From Azovibrio restrictus (lineage in GTDB: Bacteria; Bacteroidota; Bacteroidia; Chitinophagales; Chitinophagaceae), in assembly GCA_029255605.1 (NCBI GenBank), contig JANLJF010000058.1, positions 1 to 56,353 on the forward strand: a stretch of 56,353 bases of DNA, read 5' to 3'. Positions 31,367 to 41,543 of the stretch are shown here, in pieces (position 1 is the first letter of the stretch; each line of letters opens with the position of its first letter). The notes beneath the pieces are model-generated. The model saw nothing but the letters and a program-made list of their open reading frames with translations, did not search any database and was not told where the DNA came from. The translations under genes were made by a program, and so were the position numbers.

Positions 31367-32653
31367 ATGAGCTTGTTTTCTTCAAGGGCTGCAGCATTTA
31401 GCAATGCTGATAAAAAGAATATATTCACGGAGTTATTACCCTACGTATGGCTGTTACTACCGGCTTTCATTCTTTTTAGAACTGTTATCACGTATTCTGT
31501 CAATATACCTATGCTGGATGATTATGATGCCATACTTGATTTTTTAAGCCATTTTAAAACAGCCACCACACAAGAACGTTTATCACTTTTATTCGCACAG
31601 CACAATGAGCATAGAATCGTAACATCGCGCATTTTATATCTGGCATACTATACGCTTGCAGGCAATGTGAATTTTGAAACGCTGCTGCTGATAAACAACC
31701 TGCTGCTGATACCTACTTTTTTCATAGGCACGTACTTTATCAAAAAGTTCATACCCAACCATTGGTACATTCCTGCCTTTATTTTCAGCCTGTGCCTTTT
31801 CGATGTCAGCAATTATGAAAACAGCTATTTCGTTATGGCAGGCATACAAAACTATGGCGTGTATATGTGGTTCATGCTGAGTTTATATTTTTATTCGTTG
31901 CAGGGAAACAAACACCTATGGCTGCCAGTATTGCTGCAAGTGCTTTGCATCTTCTCCAGTGGCAACGGCATGATAGGTGCACTGGCACTAACAGGGTATA
32001 ACATATTAAATGGAAATAAAACAAAAGCGATAGTTGCCGCCAGTACTTTCATCCTATTTAGCAGCCTGTATTTTATAGGCTATGAGCAGCCACCTACTTC
32101 ACATGGCATTGCCGCTACAGAAGATATAATACCTTTCTTCCTGCATGAGGTGGGTGCACGTTTTGGTTACGAGCAGGGGATACTGGCAGGGGCATTAATA
32201 CTTGCCTTACTGCTTGTCACTTTCCCCGCTACTAAAAAATTGAAGCTGCATGCAAATGCCGCACCTTTATGCGCCATGCTATCATTTGCGCTGCTATCGT
32301 TAGCCGCTGCTGCGCTTTACCGTGCTACCAATAAAATGACTGATTCTTATGCAAGCCGGTATTTCATTCACAGCGGCATGATTACAGCTATTCTATTCTG
32401 TTTTATCATTCACAAAGTATGGCTCAAGAAAATCTTTTGGCCTGCGTTATCTATCTGTATCGCCTTAATATTTTACGCTTATTCCTACAACTACAAGTAT
32501 GGCATATCCTGTTTCGAAAGGGAGCATTACCGGAAAGAACTGCTGGATTACTACTATGATGAAGCCCATCCGGGCCGTGCTAAAAAGATAGCAGACAGGG
32601 CCTGCAGCGAGGGTATCTATTGCCTGGAAGAAGAACGCCAAAGGCTATATTAA
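31367..32653 (+). CDS. Polytopic membrane protein, possible GT-C-like
   Basis: A 428-aa protein with about ten membrane segments (YVWLLLPAFILFRTVI, ILYLAYYTLAGNV, ILFSSLYFIGYE, AGALILALLLVTF, others). Between segments 1 and 2 is a large loop with MLDDYDAILDFLSHF and LFAQHNEHRIVTSR; acidic pairs in the first loop are typical of GT-C glycosyltransferases or related transferases using lipid-linked sugars, but the rest is not diagnostic. The C-terminal tail is soluble and charged. Function unassigned. Confidence 0.65.
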   Translation: MSLFSSRAAAFSNADKKNIFTELLPYVWLLLPAFILFRTVITYSVNIPMLDDYDAILDFLSHFKTATTQERLSLLFAQHNEHRIVTSRILYLAYYTLAGNVNFETLLLINNLLLIPTFFIGTYFIKKFIPNHWYIPAFIFSLCLFDVSNYENSYFVMAGIQNYGVYMWFMLSLYFYSLQGNKHLWLPVLLQVLCIFSSGNGMIGALALTGYNILNGNKTKAIVAASTFILFSSLYFIGYEQPPTSHGIAATEDIIPFFLHEVGARFGYEQGILAGALILALLLVTFPATKKLKLHANAAPLCAMLSFALLSLAAAALYRATNKMTDSYASRYFIHSGMITAILFCFIIHKVWLKKIFWPALSICIALIFYAYSYNYKYGISCFEREHYRKELLDYYYDEAHPGRAKKIADRACSEGIYCLEEERQRLY

Positions 32654-32685
32654 CAAGAGGCCTGAACAGGAATGTTCAGGCCTTG
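32652..32685. terminator. Intrinsic terminator
   Basis: ACAAGAGGCCTGAACA-ggaa-TGTTCAGGCCTTGT, with a two-base bulge, overlapping the stop of the preceding gene and followed by AATTTTT. Confidence 0.75.
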
Positions 32686-32746
32686 TAATTTTTACCCCTT
32701 AATTGATTACGCACTATAGGCAGGAATGCCCTGCGGCATTTTTATA

Positions 32747-34120
32747 CTATTGTAAAACAATTCGCTTCGTAGCTATACCATTAGCAGTGTTGCACTGTAC
32801 GGTATAAACACCTTTCGGATAACCACTCAGGTCTATTGTAATGTTTTTATCGTTTACGCTGCTGCCATTAAACACTACATTACCTACCACGTTATACACC
32901 TTCACATCTTTAATAACAGCGTTTGTATTAGTAAGATATACTACACCCGTAGTAGGGTTAGGATATATAGTAAGTGCCGCCTCATCAGCCATTGCAGTTT
33001 CGATACCTGTTGGGTATTGCAGCAGTTCCGGATGCTGTGTCAGTGAATAGGAATTAGCCCCCGGCTGCACATTCGATTGCATCATGGCCGCCTGGTCTTT
33101 TGTAAACATCATCATACATGCATCATTCACATAGTCCATATAATTCATGAACATAATGCCATCGCCCGTTGCACTGCAATTGTCAAATTTAGGATAGGTA
33201 GGACAGCCAAATGAAGCTTCCGATTGCGGAGGGGTATCTGCTATACCATCATCCGCACCACGGCTGTCTGACGGGCACTGGCCATCATCATCACCCCATA
33301 TATGGCGCAGTTCAAAATAGTGGCCCACTTCATGTGTCAATGTACGCCCTGCATTAATACCACTTATGTAGTAATCGGCATACAGTGTGCGCTTACCAAA
33401 CGCACCATAGTTCAGCACCAGTCCAAACTCTGCCTGGGGTATGCCATAGGCTGAAAATGACGGGGGCACACACAGGCCAAGAATAGAAGCGGGGCCGCCA
33501 TTGCTCAATGGATTGATCACCCATACATTCAAATACTTTGCAGGGTCCCATGCATCGGCGCCATTTGTGGCTGCATACTTCGCACCTTTAAAGCCCACTG
33601 AGCCGGAGCCTTGCATTTCAAAACCACTTTCTGTAGTTACTATTATTTCATATCCATCTGTAGCACTGCCATCAGCCTTGCGGCGGGCCAGTCCAAATTC
33701 AATGCCCGCATTTGCATACAGGGGCTTGAAATTGGCAGGTATTTTTACACTGTCGCTATTGCGCGCATTAAAGTCGCGGTTCAATACAATGATTTGTGAG
33801 TCTACACGCTTTTTGATACCGGCTGCGCCACCCAGTTGTGCTATTTGTGCTTCATTCAATACAATGTGAAACACCACCGGTATGGGTGCAGCAGCTGTAG
33901 TTTTCAATGCGGCATTGGCGCGCGCAGCTTTAAATTCATACGCACTTTTAACCTGCTGTTCCTGTACTTGTTTCATCACAGTTTCCAATTGCGGATTGGC
34001 TTGCAGTAATGCTTCTTTCATTGCCTGCATACCGCATGTGTGATTTGTTTCCTGAGCTTCTGATAATAATGGAGAGAATAAAAATGTTACACCCAACAAC
34101 AGAATGGACAATCGCTTCAT
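32747..34120 (-). CDS. M43-type zinc metalloprotease with T9SS domain
   Basis: The 457-aa protein starts with a signal peptide (ILLLGVTFLFSPLLSEAQ) and carries a pappalysin-like (M43) catalytic domain: PVVFHIVLNEAQIAQL, LNVWVINPLSN, HEVGHYFELRHIW at about residues 263-275 (HExxHxxxxxH zinc site) and MNYMDYVND with the Met-turn. The T9SS type A sorting domain is ALTIYPNPTTGVVYLTNT ... KGVYTVQCNTANGIATKRIV. It would be secreted across the outer membrane as a protease for exogenous protein. Its own terminator-flanked unit. Confidence 0.92.
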   Translation of the reverse strand: MKRLSILLLGVTFLFSPLLSEAQETNHTCGMQAMKEALLQANPQLETVMKQVQEQQVKSAYEFKAARANAALKTTAAAPIPVVFHIVLNEAQIAQLGGAAGIKKRVDSQIIVLNRDFNARNSDSVKIPANFKPLYANAGIEFGLARRKADGSATDGYEIIVTTESGFEMQGSGSVGFKGAKYAATNGADAWDPAKYLNVWVINPLSNGGPASILGLCVPPSFSAYGIPQAEFGLVLNYGAFGKRTLYADYYISGINAGRTLTHEVGHYFELRHIWGDDDGQCPSDSRGADDGIADTPPQSEASFGCPTYPKFDNCSATGDGIMFMNYMDYVNDACMMMFTKDQAAMMQSNVQPGANSYSLTQHPELLQYPTGIETAMADEAALTIYPNPTTGVVYLTNTNAVIKDVKVYNVVGNVVFNGSSVNDKNITIDLSGYPKGVYTVQCNTANGIATKRIVLQ

Positions 34121-34328
34121 ATCTATAATTTAATCTGAGATAGCTGATGAACAGCTTTTGTTTGTTCGCGACGAATGTCGGTAAATATGCAATACAAAAT
34201 ATGTAGATACCTATATCTTGACAATGATGTGACGTTAAAAAACAGGACAAATTAGTTTACGTTTATAGGCGTATTGTTAACATCATCACAAACCTGTTTA
34301 TACACAAGCATTTAACTTGCACATAGCT

Positions 34329-34862
34329 ATGGAGAAATACATTGCACTATTAAGAGGCATAAACGTTGGCGGGCACAGGCTTATAAAAATGGAACACTTG
34401 AAAGATGTCTTCTATGCTATGCAATTTAAAAGCGTGCAGACCTATATACAAAGCGGCAACATCATCTTTGAAACAAAAACAACTGATGTTATAGCATTAC
34501 AGCAAAAGATAGAGCAACAGTTGTATGATGTGTATGGCTTTGAGGTGACAACCTTTATAAGAACAACAAAAGAAATAGAACAGGCAATAAAGAACAACCC
34601 TTTCAAGCCAAACGAAGTTCCAGCCACTAACCATCCTTATGTTACCTTCCTGCATGCACCACCCACAGCAGCACAAACAGAATTGTTATTGTCTTATAAC
34701 AGCGAGGTGGATATATTCCGTATAGCAGGCAGTGAAGTGTATAGCGTAACCTATAAAGACAAAGGCAAGTCTGTATTCTCGGCAAATTTCATTGAGAACA
34801 AATTAAAAAAGCCGGCTACTGCTCGTAACTGGCTCACCGTTCAGAAATTACTCACATTCTGA
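34329..34862 (+). CDS. DUF1697 protein
   Basis: From ATG 34329 (MEKYIALLRGINVGGHRLIK) the protein has 177 aa; the residues before this ATG do not belong to the family. DUF1697 signatures are ALLRGINVGG, KMEHLKDVFYAM, YIQSGNIIFETK and a C-terminal GKSVFSANFIENKLKKP then ATARNWLTVQKL. Function of the family is unknown; cytoplasmic. Single-gene unit ending in a strong terminator. Confidence 0.88.
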   Translation: MEKYIALLRGINVGGHRLIKMEHLKDVFYAMQFKSVQTYIQSGNIIFETKTTDVIALQQKIEQQLYDVYGFEVTTFIRTTKEIEQAIKNNPFKPNEVPATNHPYVTFLHAPPTAAQTELLLSYNSEVDIFRIAGSEVYSVTYKDKGKSVFSANFIENKLKKPATARNWLTVQKLLTF

Positions 34863-34888
34863 TACTGCAAAAGCGCGTACAAAAAAAT

Positions 34889-34917
34889 TGCCCCTAAGCA
34901 TATTATACTTAGGGGCA
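34889..34917. terminator. Bidirectional terminator
   Basis: TGCCCCTAAG ... CTTAGGGGCA, 10-bp perfect arms preceded by AAAAAAATT, between convergent genes. Confidence 0.8.
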
Positions 34918-34936
34918 TTACTTCATAACTATTTTA

Positions 34937-37900
34937 CTATTGTTTTATACTTATCGAAACAACTTGTTCCTTACCATCCACTCTTATCTTCACCCTGTAC
35001 ACACCATTCGATACACGGTTACTAATATCTACCGTATGGTCTACCTTGTTGTTCTTAGGATAAGCCACATCTTTCATAATAAGCTTGCCATCTGATGCAT
35101 ATACCAATATCGGTATGTCTGCATTTGTAGCCGTCACACCTTGTAGCTTGAATATACCATTGTTGGGGTTTGGCAATATCAGCACTGCCTTTTCTGCTTC
35201 TTTACCCGGGTCTATCAATACGATGGTTGCCGTATCATAATTACTACAGTTGGCTATACTTGCTACTACGGTATACAATCCCGCCATCGATGGTACAACA
35301 CTGTTTATCACAGGGTCGCGCTGGGTGGATATAAAACCATTGGGGCCTGTCCAGCTGTAGTTAACACCCGGTTGCGGGTTTAGTATCTTCAGCAGCAATA
35401 TCTTGCCTACCAGCAGTGGACTATTGCTTGTAATGCGAGGCGTATCCGGGGTCGGGTATACCGTTACAATCGTGGTATCCTCTGTTTTACACCCGTTCAG
35501 GTCGGCCACTACGCGGTACTCTCCACTCATGTTCAGTGTAGCAGCACCCAGTGGCGGGTTCATCTCTGTACTTGTAAAACCACCCGGGCCCGTCCAGGTA
35601 TACGTAGCTCCTGCTGTTGCATTGTTCGTTATCAGTCTCAGGTCTGCCCCATCGCATACAGGGCCGTTATTTTGTGCCTCCACCTGTTCCGGCATCGGCT
35701 TCAGTTGCACCTGTGCTACTGCTGTTTGCTTACATCCATAAGGGCTTACCGTTGTTACCGTATAGGGACCGCTCTGCCCCATCAGGTAGCTTACAAAAGA
35801 AGTATCTTTCGAGCCGCTGCTGAAACCATTAGGCCCTACCCAGCTATAGCTTACATTACTCATTGTATCGCTCGATGTCAGCCTTATTGTATCACCCACG
35901 CAAATAGGTGTATTATGACCCGCACTTGGCTGTGGCAATGGGTATACTTTTACATATACCTCCATTTCATCTGCTGCACAGCCCAATGGTTTTCTTACCA
36001 GCAGCCTGTAATACCCTTCATCAGATGGCTGCATATTGGGTACTACCAGTTGCGTATCCCGCACTATTAATGTAGACGATTGATTACGCCATTGATATTC
36101 CAGGTCACTATCAAAAACTATGGCGTTCAGCTTCAGCGTTTCACCCGTACATATAGTTGTGTCCCCGATTATTATCGGGTTAGATGGGCTGGGCAATAAC
36201 TCTACATTTACGGTATCGGTTGCTTTACAGCCATAGTTATCTATTTCCAGTATATAATCCCCGTCAAAAGCCGATGAGGTTACCTGTCCTAATATCCACG
36301 GATTGCTATAGTAATTGGTACCATTCGGAGCTGTCCATTTATAATTTACCTGGCTGGCCGGTGCAGCGCTCAGGTCACGTAGCTCCAGGTTTGAATTGAG
36401 ACATAAAGGGCTGGTGCCTATAATATCCGGTTTATAATATTTAGATACACGGATGGGTATATCGTAGGCGTAAAAAGTATCGCGCGGCATTGTTGATACT
36501 ATGCGCAGCTTATAGCCTTTGCCTTCAACAAGGCCGGTAGGTACCGTGCATGATATAACACCACCATCTATAGAAGCTATCGTGCCCAGTGGAGGTTTTG
36601 GCGTTGCAAAGCTGCCGGATAGATCTGATAGCTGTACCGAAAATACATTGCCCGGTAAAAACGCATTCGTAACGCGATAGTTTACATTGAATGCCTGGCC
36701 TTCACATAACGATGTATCTGTATACGGGAAACGGATATATACCGATGTATCTGCCTGGAACTGGGCCAGGTAAGCGCATATACCGTTGGCGGTATCTGCC
36801 AGTACGGTTTGATAACCGCCCACTGCAATGGTTTTGCTGCCGCTGGTACCGCTTAGATACACCTTGCCTTTACCATAAGCTACCTTAGCGTGGGACTCAA
36901 ACTTAGCGCCACCAAAATAAGTACCCCAAACACGCTTACCATCAGGTGTGAATTTAGTTAAAAACGCATCACCATCCGGAACAATAGGCACAGCCGGTGG
37001 CGGTGGTATCGGTGACGGTGGCGGACCAGAATAACCTGACTGGTATGCCCCGGCAGTGGCAATATTAGATGAGCTGCCGGTTTGCCCTGCTGCATATATT
37101 TTTTGGTCGGGGCCTAAATACAAGCCGTAAAATACATCGTGCGCTAAAGGGCCACCATAGTAGGTGCCCCACTTCTTTTGGCCATCAGCGTAGTCTAGCC
37201 TGGCTATAAATGCATCATACGATGCCGGTGTACTACCATCGCTATGTGCCGGGTATAGCATGCCAGTAGTAGCAATATTATTACCGCTTTGGGTAACACC
37301 GGCTACATATGCATTACGCAATGAATCAAACACGATAGCGTTTACGGCATCATAATCCCCGCCACCAAAATACCTAGACCACTTAAGGCTACTACTGCCG
37401 CCACCATTGCTGAATTTGGCCACATACCCATCCATTGACCCACCATTAAATGTAGTATTACTGCTAACGCCTGTGGTGCTATTCGTTTTACCAACAATGC
37501 CAATCTCATCCTTATCTGCTGCTATACCCAATACCTCTCCCGGAAAATAGCTTCCCCAACTGCGGCCACCTGTGCTGCCAACCAACTTGGCAAAAAAACC
37601 ATCGTTAGGAACCGTACTGTAACCACTCAGCGCAATAGAGACCCCATTGCTGCTGTTCGTATATCCACCTATATATATGTTATTAGCATAGTCAACTGCA
37701 ACTGTATTTATTATGTCAATTTTTTGCCCGCCATAGTAAGTACCCCATATACGACTGCCACCGTTATTAAATTTATTCACAAAACCATCTATCAGGCTGT
37801 TACCATTAAACGGGTCTCCGCCGTTGCCGCTTTGGTATATACCCACACCATTGGTTATTGCGCTAGTACTGCTGGTATAGCCTGCTACTATTAGGTTATT

Positions 37901-38920
37901 TTCCCTGTCTACCACAGATGTCAATATCACATCAATCCCGTCAGCACCAATATAGGTAGCCCACTCCCTTGTTACCCCATCTATTCCAAAGCGTACAATG
38001 TAGGCATCGCCGTTTGAATCATATGTATCGTCATGCGCTAAGAATGTTGCTACATTACCCCCCTCTGTGGTAGTACCGCATAGGTATACATATCCCGCCG
38101 TATCTACACTGCTGGTCCGTCCTTCACCGCCTGCAGGGTTACAATAGTAGGTGCTCCAGTTCAGCACCGGGTCTATCACCAGTGTTCCGTCATAGCTGCC
38201 TACGTTAAAGCTCAGTTCATTCCCATTCAGTACAAAAGATGAGGCCACTTCCTTGTTTCCATCCAGGATATAGCTATACGGCATCTGCTCCGACACGGTG
38301 CCCATTGGTGTGCCTGCTATCACCATACCATCTTTTAAAGAAAGGCTTGTAGCACCTTCATAACGAAGCCTGATATCTGATACCTTACCACCGGGGTGCA
38401 CCACAAAATCATATTTTACCCCCTTATCGCCTGAATATAAAACCCAGTCGATATTAGGATATACATTGCGATACACTACGCGGTTGTAGCTTTCAGCTTT
38501 AAAGCCATTCTGATCGCCCTTGTAATACATTTCGTAGTAAGGCTGCTTATCGCTGCTTTCGTGTGCAGCATTCTTATTAGCACCTACCAGCACTACATCC
38601 AGCCGGTAGCTTTCAATTTTCGCAGGTGTTTCCTTACTCTCTTTTTTTACTACTTTATTCCACTGATAGTGTATCTGCCCATCACCGACAAACATATTTA
38701 CATTGCCATCCGATATTTTATAGTCAATATCAGTTCTCCGGTTGTGATACTGATCCGATATCTGTCCCCTGTTTTCAATAAAATGCATGTTTACGGCAGC
38801 TTGTGTTTTTTGCACATCTGCCGTATTCTTGTCTTTACTGTAAACAGTGCTATGCGGCAATAATAGTGTGGCCGCACATAAGGCAAGGTTTGCGGAAATA
38901 CCGCACATTAAATTTTTCAA
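34937..38920 (-). CDS. Large surface protein: DUF7948-like, SBBP propeller, Ig-like repeats, T9SS domain
   Basis: A 1327-aa protein. After a signal region (ISANLALCAATLLLPHS) comes a domain with MHFIENRGQISDQYHN and VYRNVYPNIDWVLYSGDKGV (about residues 43-240, DUF7948-like), then about eight SBBP-type propeller repeats of about 55 residues with the recurring WGTYYGG and GNNIAT-type turns (about 250-720). Then several Ig/PKD-like modules of about 85-90 residues with YSWVGPNGFSSGSKD, YTWTGPGGFTSTEMN and YSWTGPNGFISTQRD. A T9SS sorting domain ends it (AVLILPNPNNGIFKLQG ... GVYRVKIRVDGKEQVVSISI). Probable role: adhesion or matrix protein; no enzyme motif seen. Confidence 0.88.
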   Translation of the reverse strand: MKNLMCGISANLALCAATLLLPHSTVYSKDKNTADVQKTQAAVNMHFIENRGQISDQYHNRRTDIDYKISDGNVNMFVGDGQIHYQWNKVVKKESKETPAKIESYRLDVVLVGANKNAAHESSDKQPYYEMYYKGDQNGFKAESYNRVVYRNVYPNIDWVLYSGDKGVKYDFVVHPGGKVSDIRLRYEGATSLSLKDGMVIAGTPMGTVSEQMPYSYILDGNKEVASSFVLNGNELSFNVGSYDGTLVIDPVLNWSTYYCNPAGGEGRTSSVDTAGYVYLCGTTTEGGNVATFLAHDDTYDSNGDAYIVRFGIDGVTREWATYIGADGIDVILTSVVDRENNLIVAGYTSSTSAITNGVGIYQSGNGGDPFNGNSLIDGFVNKFNNGGSRIWGTYYGGQKIDIINTVAVDYANNIYIGGYTNSSNGVSIALSGYSTVPNDGFFAKLVGSTGGRSWGSYFPGEVLGIAADKDEIGIVGKTNSTTGVSSNTTFNGGSMDGYVAKFSNGGGSSSLKWSRYFGGGDYDAVNAIVFDSLRNAYVAGVTQSGNNIATTGMLYPAHSDGSTPASYDAFIARLDYADGQKKWGTYYGGPLAHDVFYGLYLGPDQKIYAAGQTGSSSNIATAGAYQSGYSGPPPSPIPPPPAVPIVPDGDAFLTKFTPDGKRVWGTYFGGAKFESHAKVAYGKGKVYLSGTSGSKTIAVGGYQTVLADTANGICAYLAQFQADTSVYIRFPYTDTSLCEGQAFNVNYRVTNAFLPGNVFSVQLSDLSGSFATPKPPLGTIASIDGGVISCTVPTGLVEGKGYKLRIVSTMPRDTFYAYDIPIRVSKYYKPDIIGTSPLCLNSNLELRDLSAAPASQVNYKWTAPNGTNYYSNPWILGQVTSSAFDGDYILEIDNYGCKATDTVNVELLPSPSNPIIIGDTTICTGETLKLNAIVFDSDLEYQWRNQSSTLIVRDTQLVVPNMQPSDEGYYRLLVRKPLGCAADEMEVYVKVYPLPQPSAGHNTPICVGDTIRLTSSDTMSNVSYSWVGPNGFSSGSKDTSFVSYLMGQSGPYTVTTVSPYGCKQTAVAQVQLKPMPEQVEAQNNGPVCDGADLRLITNNATAGATYTWTGPGGFTSTEMNPPLGAATLNMSGEYRVVADLNGCKTEDTTIVTVYPTPDTPRITSNSPLLVGKILLLKILNPQPGVNYSWTGPNGFISTQRDPVINSVVPSMAGLYTVVASIANCSNYDTATIVLIDPGKEAEKAVLILPNPNNGIFKLQGVTATNADIPILVYASDGKLIMKDVAYPKNNKVDHTVDISNRVSNGVYRVKIRVDGKEQVVSISIKQ

Positions 38921-39184
38921 AGTGTAAAACTTTTACAGTTATAATAATGCTATTTTTCTTATTAATATAATGCCAAATATGTACATCCGGCTGCCTATAA
39001 ATATACCATTTTTGGTCAATCAATTTTGCGCTGCCACATTAAAGGGAGATTAAAACGAAGCCGTTTGAAGTATTAAAAAGAGTTGTTTTATAAATATTAC
39101 TTAAAATAAATGCAATTTATTGCCGGGGCCATTTACCTTATCTTCAATTTCATATATTCGTTTCCCAAAAACTAATACGTTAAT

Positions 39185-40681
39185 ATGCGCAAATTTTTTA
39201 TCCTGGTTTTCTTTATAGCCCTTTATATATCCGATAGCAAAGCGCAGGAAATTATTATAGATAGTGTTTCAAGTTACAGCTTCGGCGGTGTACAATCCGG
39301 CAGGCACGGGTCTAGTAATTATACATATTATATAACCGGCCACGATGATAACAAAGCAAAGACCGCAAAGCTGCACATTCATATTTTAGGCCGCGAAGCC
39401 CATCCGCAAAACACTGTTGCATTAGATGTAAGCAAATCGACCATAGTGCTTGCATCTGCAATGGCAGACCATGGCCTTTTATTCGTGTTGGGCGACCCCG
39501 TAGCCAAAACACGCACCCTCATGGCGCTGGAAAGGAACGGAGAAATTAAAGCAACGAAAAAAGAGGAAAATGTATCTCCGGCATCGTTTACCAATACTTT
39601 ACGCATATTTCCGGGCATGCCCGATGGCCTGATATTATTTACCGGGGGTGGCAAAAACGGCAGTTATGCCATTACGCGCTACAACCACTCTTTTGAAGAA
39701 GAATGGAAAAAGGAATATGCCCCTAAAAACGGCACGATGGAAATCATAACTACTGCCAGCTTTATGGACAAGCTGACGGTGCTTGAAAAGATAAAACCCG
39801 ATGCTAAAAAAGAACGATATCAATACTATCTGCGCACTATCATGTCTATGCATGGCGACGAAATTGCGTATAATGCATTAGAAGACAGTGGCGACTATAT
39901 GTACCCTTCAACACTGGGAGATATGATGGGCATTAGCTTTATAGGCGGTGCGTACTATAAAAATGGCGACTTTGACGAGAAGGCCCCTGCAGGATTATTA
40001 CTGGGGCAACTGGAGCCTCACGGGCGCTTATTCCGTACTTTTAAGTTACCATTCAGCTCTTTACAAAAATTCTTGCCGGATACTAAAGTAAAAGATTTGC
40101 AGAATGGCACACAAATTATTGTACAGGCTATCGTACCGGGCGGCCGGGCAGAATTTTCCATCATTTGTGAATTGCTCACGCGTCAATACAACAATGTCGG
40201 TGCAGAAGTGACTATGTCCGACCCTTTTATTATTTATGCAAATGGCGAAGGTGAAGTTAATGGTATCAACTTTGTGCCTAAGGTTACACCTGCAACGATT
40301 ACCATAAAGGGCAAGCTGGCCAAAGCCAATATACATACTGTAGCCGGATGGTTAATGAAAAATGATGCTTTTGCTTACCGCTTTACCACCCGCGGGCGCG
40401 AGGCACGTGTGTGCTTTACGCATGTGGATAATGAGCATAGAAGAAAAACATTGTTGTATGCTATAGATAGCCCTGCTACCACCCCGGCAATAGGCTTGCC
40501 TTTCGACAGAGAAGCATCTAAGGCAAATACAGATAAATGGGAAGTGGATACAGATGCACCGCCTGCTGCGCTGTACCCATGGCTGTTTCAAAATGCTATT
40601 ATAAGTGGCCCGGATAAAGTGATACGTTATGACATGGCACCACCTAAATTAACAGTCGGCATTTTTCCCCTGCCTAAGTAA
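39185..40681 (+). CDS. Secreted protein of unknown function
   Basis: A 498-aa protein with signal peptide (MRKFFILVFFIALYISDSKA) and a long beta-rich mature part, e.g. ADHGLLFVLGDPVAKTRTLM, GLILFTGGGKNGSYAITRYN and KDLQNGTQIIVQAIVPGG. The alternation suggests a beta-propeller-like fold. No T9SS sorting domain and no lipobox, so it may stay in the periplasm. No recognised family. It stands alone between the large SBBP gene (divergent) and a terminator. Confidence 0.7.
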   Translation: MRKFFILVFFIALYISDSKAQEIIIDSVSSYSFGGVQSGRHGSSNYTYYITGHDDNKAKTAKLHIHILGREAHPQNTVALDVSKSTIVLASAMADHGLLFVLGDPVAKTRTLMALERNGEIKATKKEENVSPASFTNTLRIFPGMPDGLILFTGGGKNGSYAITRYNHSFEEEWKKEYAPKNGTMEIITTASFMDKLTVLEKIKPDAKKERYQYYLRTIMSMHGDEIAYNALEDSGDYMYPSTLGDMMGISFIGGAYYKNGDFDEKAPAGLLLGQLEPHGRLFRTFKLPFSSLQKFLPDTKVKDLQNGTQIIVQAIVPGGRAEFSIICELLTRQYNNVGAEVTMSDPFIIYANGEGEVNGINFVPKVTPATITIKGKLAKANIHTVAGWLMKNDAFAYRFTTRGREARVCFTHVDNEHRRKTLLYAIDSPATTPAIGLPFDREASKANTDKWEVDTDAPPAALYPWLFQNAIISGPDKVIRYDMAPPKLTVGIFPLPK

Positions 40682-40711
40682 AGCAAAAACGGATAGGATA
40701 TAAATAGAGAA

Positions 40712-40738
40712 GCCACCAAAAATGGTGGCATTCTTTTA
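40712..40738 (+). terminator. Intrinsic terminator
   Basis: GCCACC-aaaaat-GGTGGC followed by ATTCTTTTA, downstream of the 498-aa gene. The rest of 40739-40939 is AT-rich with no feature I can support. Confidence 0.6.
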
Positions 40739-40939
40739 TCAAACAAAACAAACAATATAAGGGGGCAGACCCCAATAACTTTATGATTAGCAGCTTTTCA
40801 GCTGTAATTTACATTTGTATCCTTGCAAAATAAAGCATTATTTGTAAGGCATTTCGTTAATATTCAAGCAATCATGAATTTATATCTGATAATCAATTAT
40901 TTACAACAAAAAATATAATAATAAACAGATGCAAAAACA

Positions 40940-41440
40940 CTAATGAAATGTAAGTACCCAGTAGCCGGGCTCATAATCATCCGGCATAAAAGTATACTCA
41001 TACGTTTTATCCCTAAAGCTCACGGGGCTGCCTTCCGTGCTGTATGTCATCACCCTTTCAGGTGTAAGGCTGGCACTGAATAGAAAATTGTAAATGGTGG
41101 TCATTACCCCCAGCTCCCCGCTTATCTTCTGATAATTCACCACCGTACGTTTCTTGTTAGTAGCTGAATCCATCTCTGTCGAAAAACGATAGTCTATTCT
41201 TAACGATTCGCCTTTGGTATTTTTATACACATATCTTACCGTGTAGCGTACTTCATTATCTACAAAGGCAAGCGTATAGTCCTTTGCCATGCTACCGATG
41301 GCTTCGCAAAAACGTTTGGCGATATCAACGCTCGTATCCAATGCCAGCACACGTGCAGCCAATGGCTCATCTTCACCATCTTGTGCCATTGCGCGGGTGC
41401 AGGTAACACTTATCAGCAACATTAGAAGAAATACCCTCAT
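40940..41440 (-). CDS. Periplasmic protein of unknown function
   Basis: A 166-aa protein with signal peptide MRVFLLMLLISVTCTRAMAQ and mature region about 146 aa: IAKRFCEAIGSMAKDYTLAF, VRYTVRYVYKNTKGESLRID, then VNYQKISGELGVMTTIYNFL and YEYTFMPDDYEPGYWVLTF. A mixed alpha/beta fold is likely. No family recognised and no catalytic motif. Single gene; downstream (minus-strand) no clear terminator. Confidence 0.65.
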   Translation of the reverse strand: MRVFLLMLLISVTCTRAMAQDGEDEPLAARVLALDTSVDIAKRFCEAIGSMAKDYTLAFVDNEVRYTVRYVYKNTKGESLRIDYRFSTEMDSATNKKRTVVNYQKISGELGVMTTIYNFLFSASLTPERVMTYSTEGSPVSFRDKTYEYTFMPDDYEPGYWVLTFH

Positions 41441-41499
41441 GCAGATGCTATTTGTAATAAAAATAATAAAAGCCCGCCCAAAAAACGATGCAAAAAAAA

Positions 41500-41523
41500 A
41501 TCCCGCCCTTTAAAGGACGGGAT
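41500..41523. terminator. Intrinsic terminator
   Basis: ATCCCGCCC-tttaaa-GGACGGGAT hairpin with one C-A mismatch, A-run on its left side. It follows the minus-strand T9SS gene ending at 41544. Confidence 0.75.
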
Positions 41524-41543
41524 GTAAGAATGGATTTAATAAA

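Noticed and set aside
34270-34285. GTTAAC upstream of the DUF1697 gene as a fourth member of the regulon
   Set aside because: Only one half-site, no partner at 11 or 22 bp, and no CATnTTTG at the required distance.
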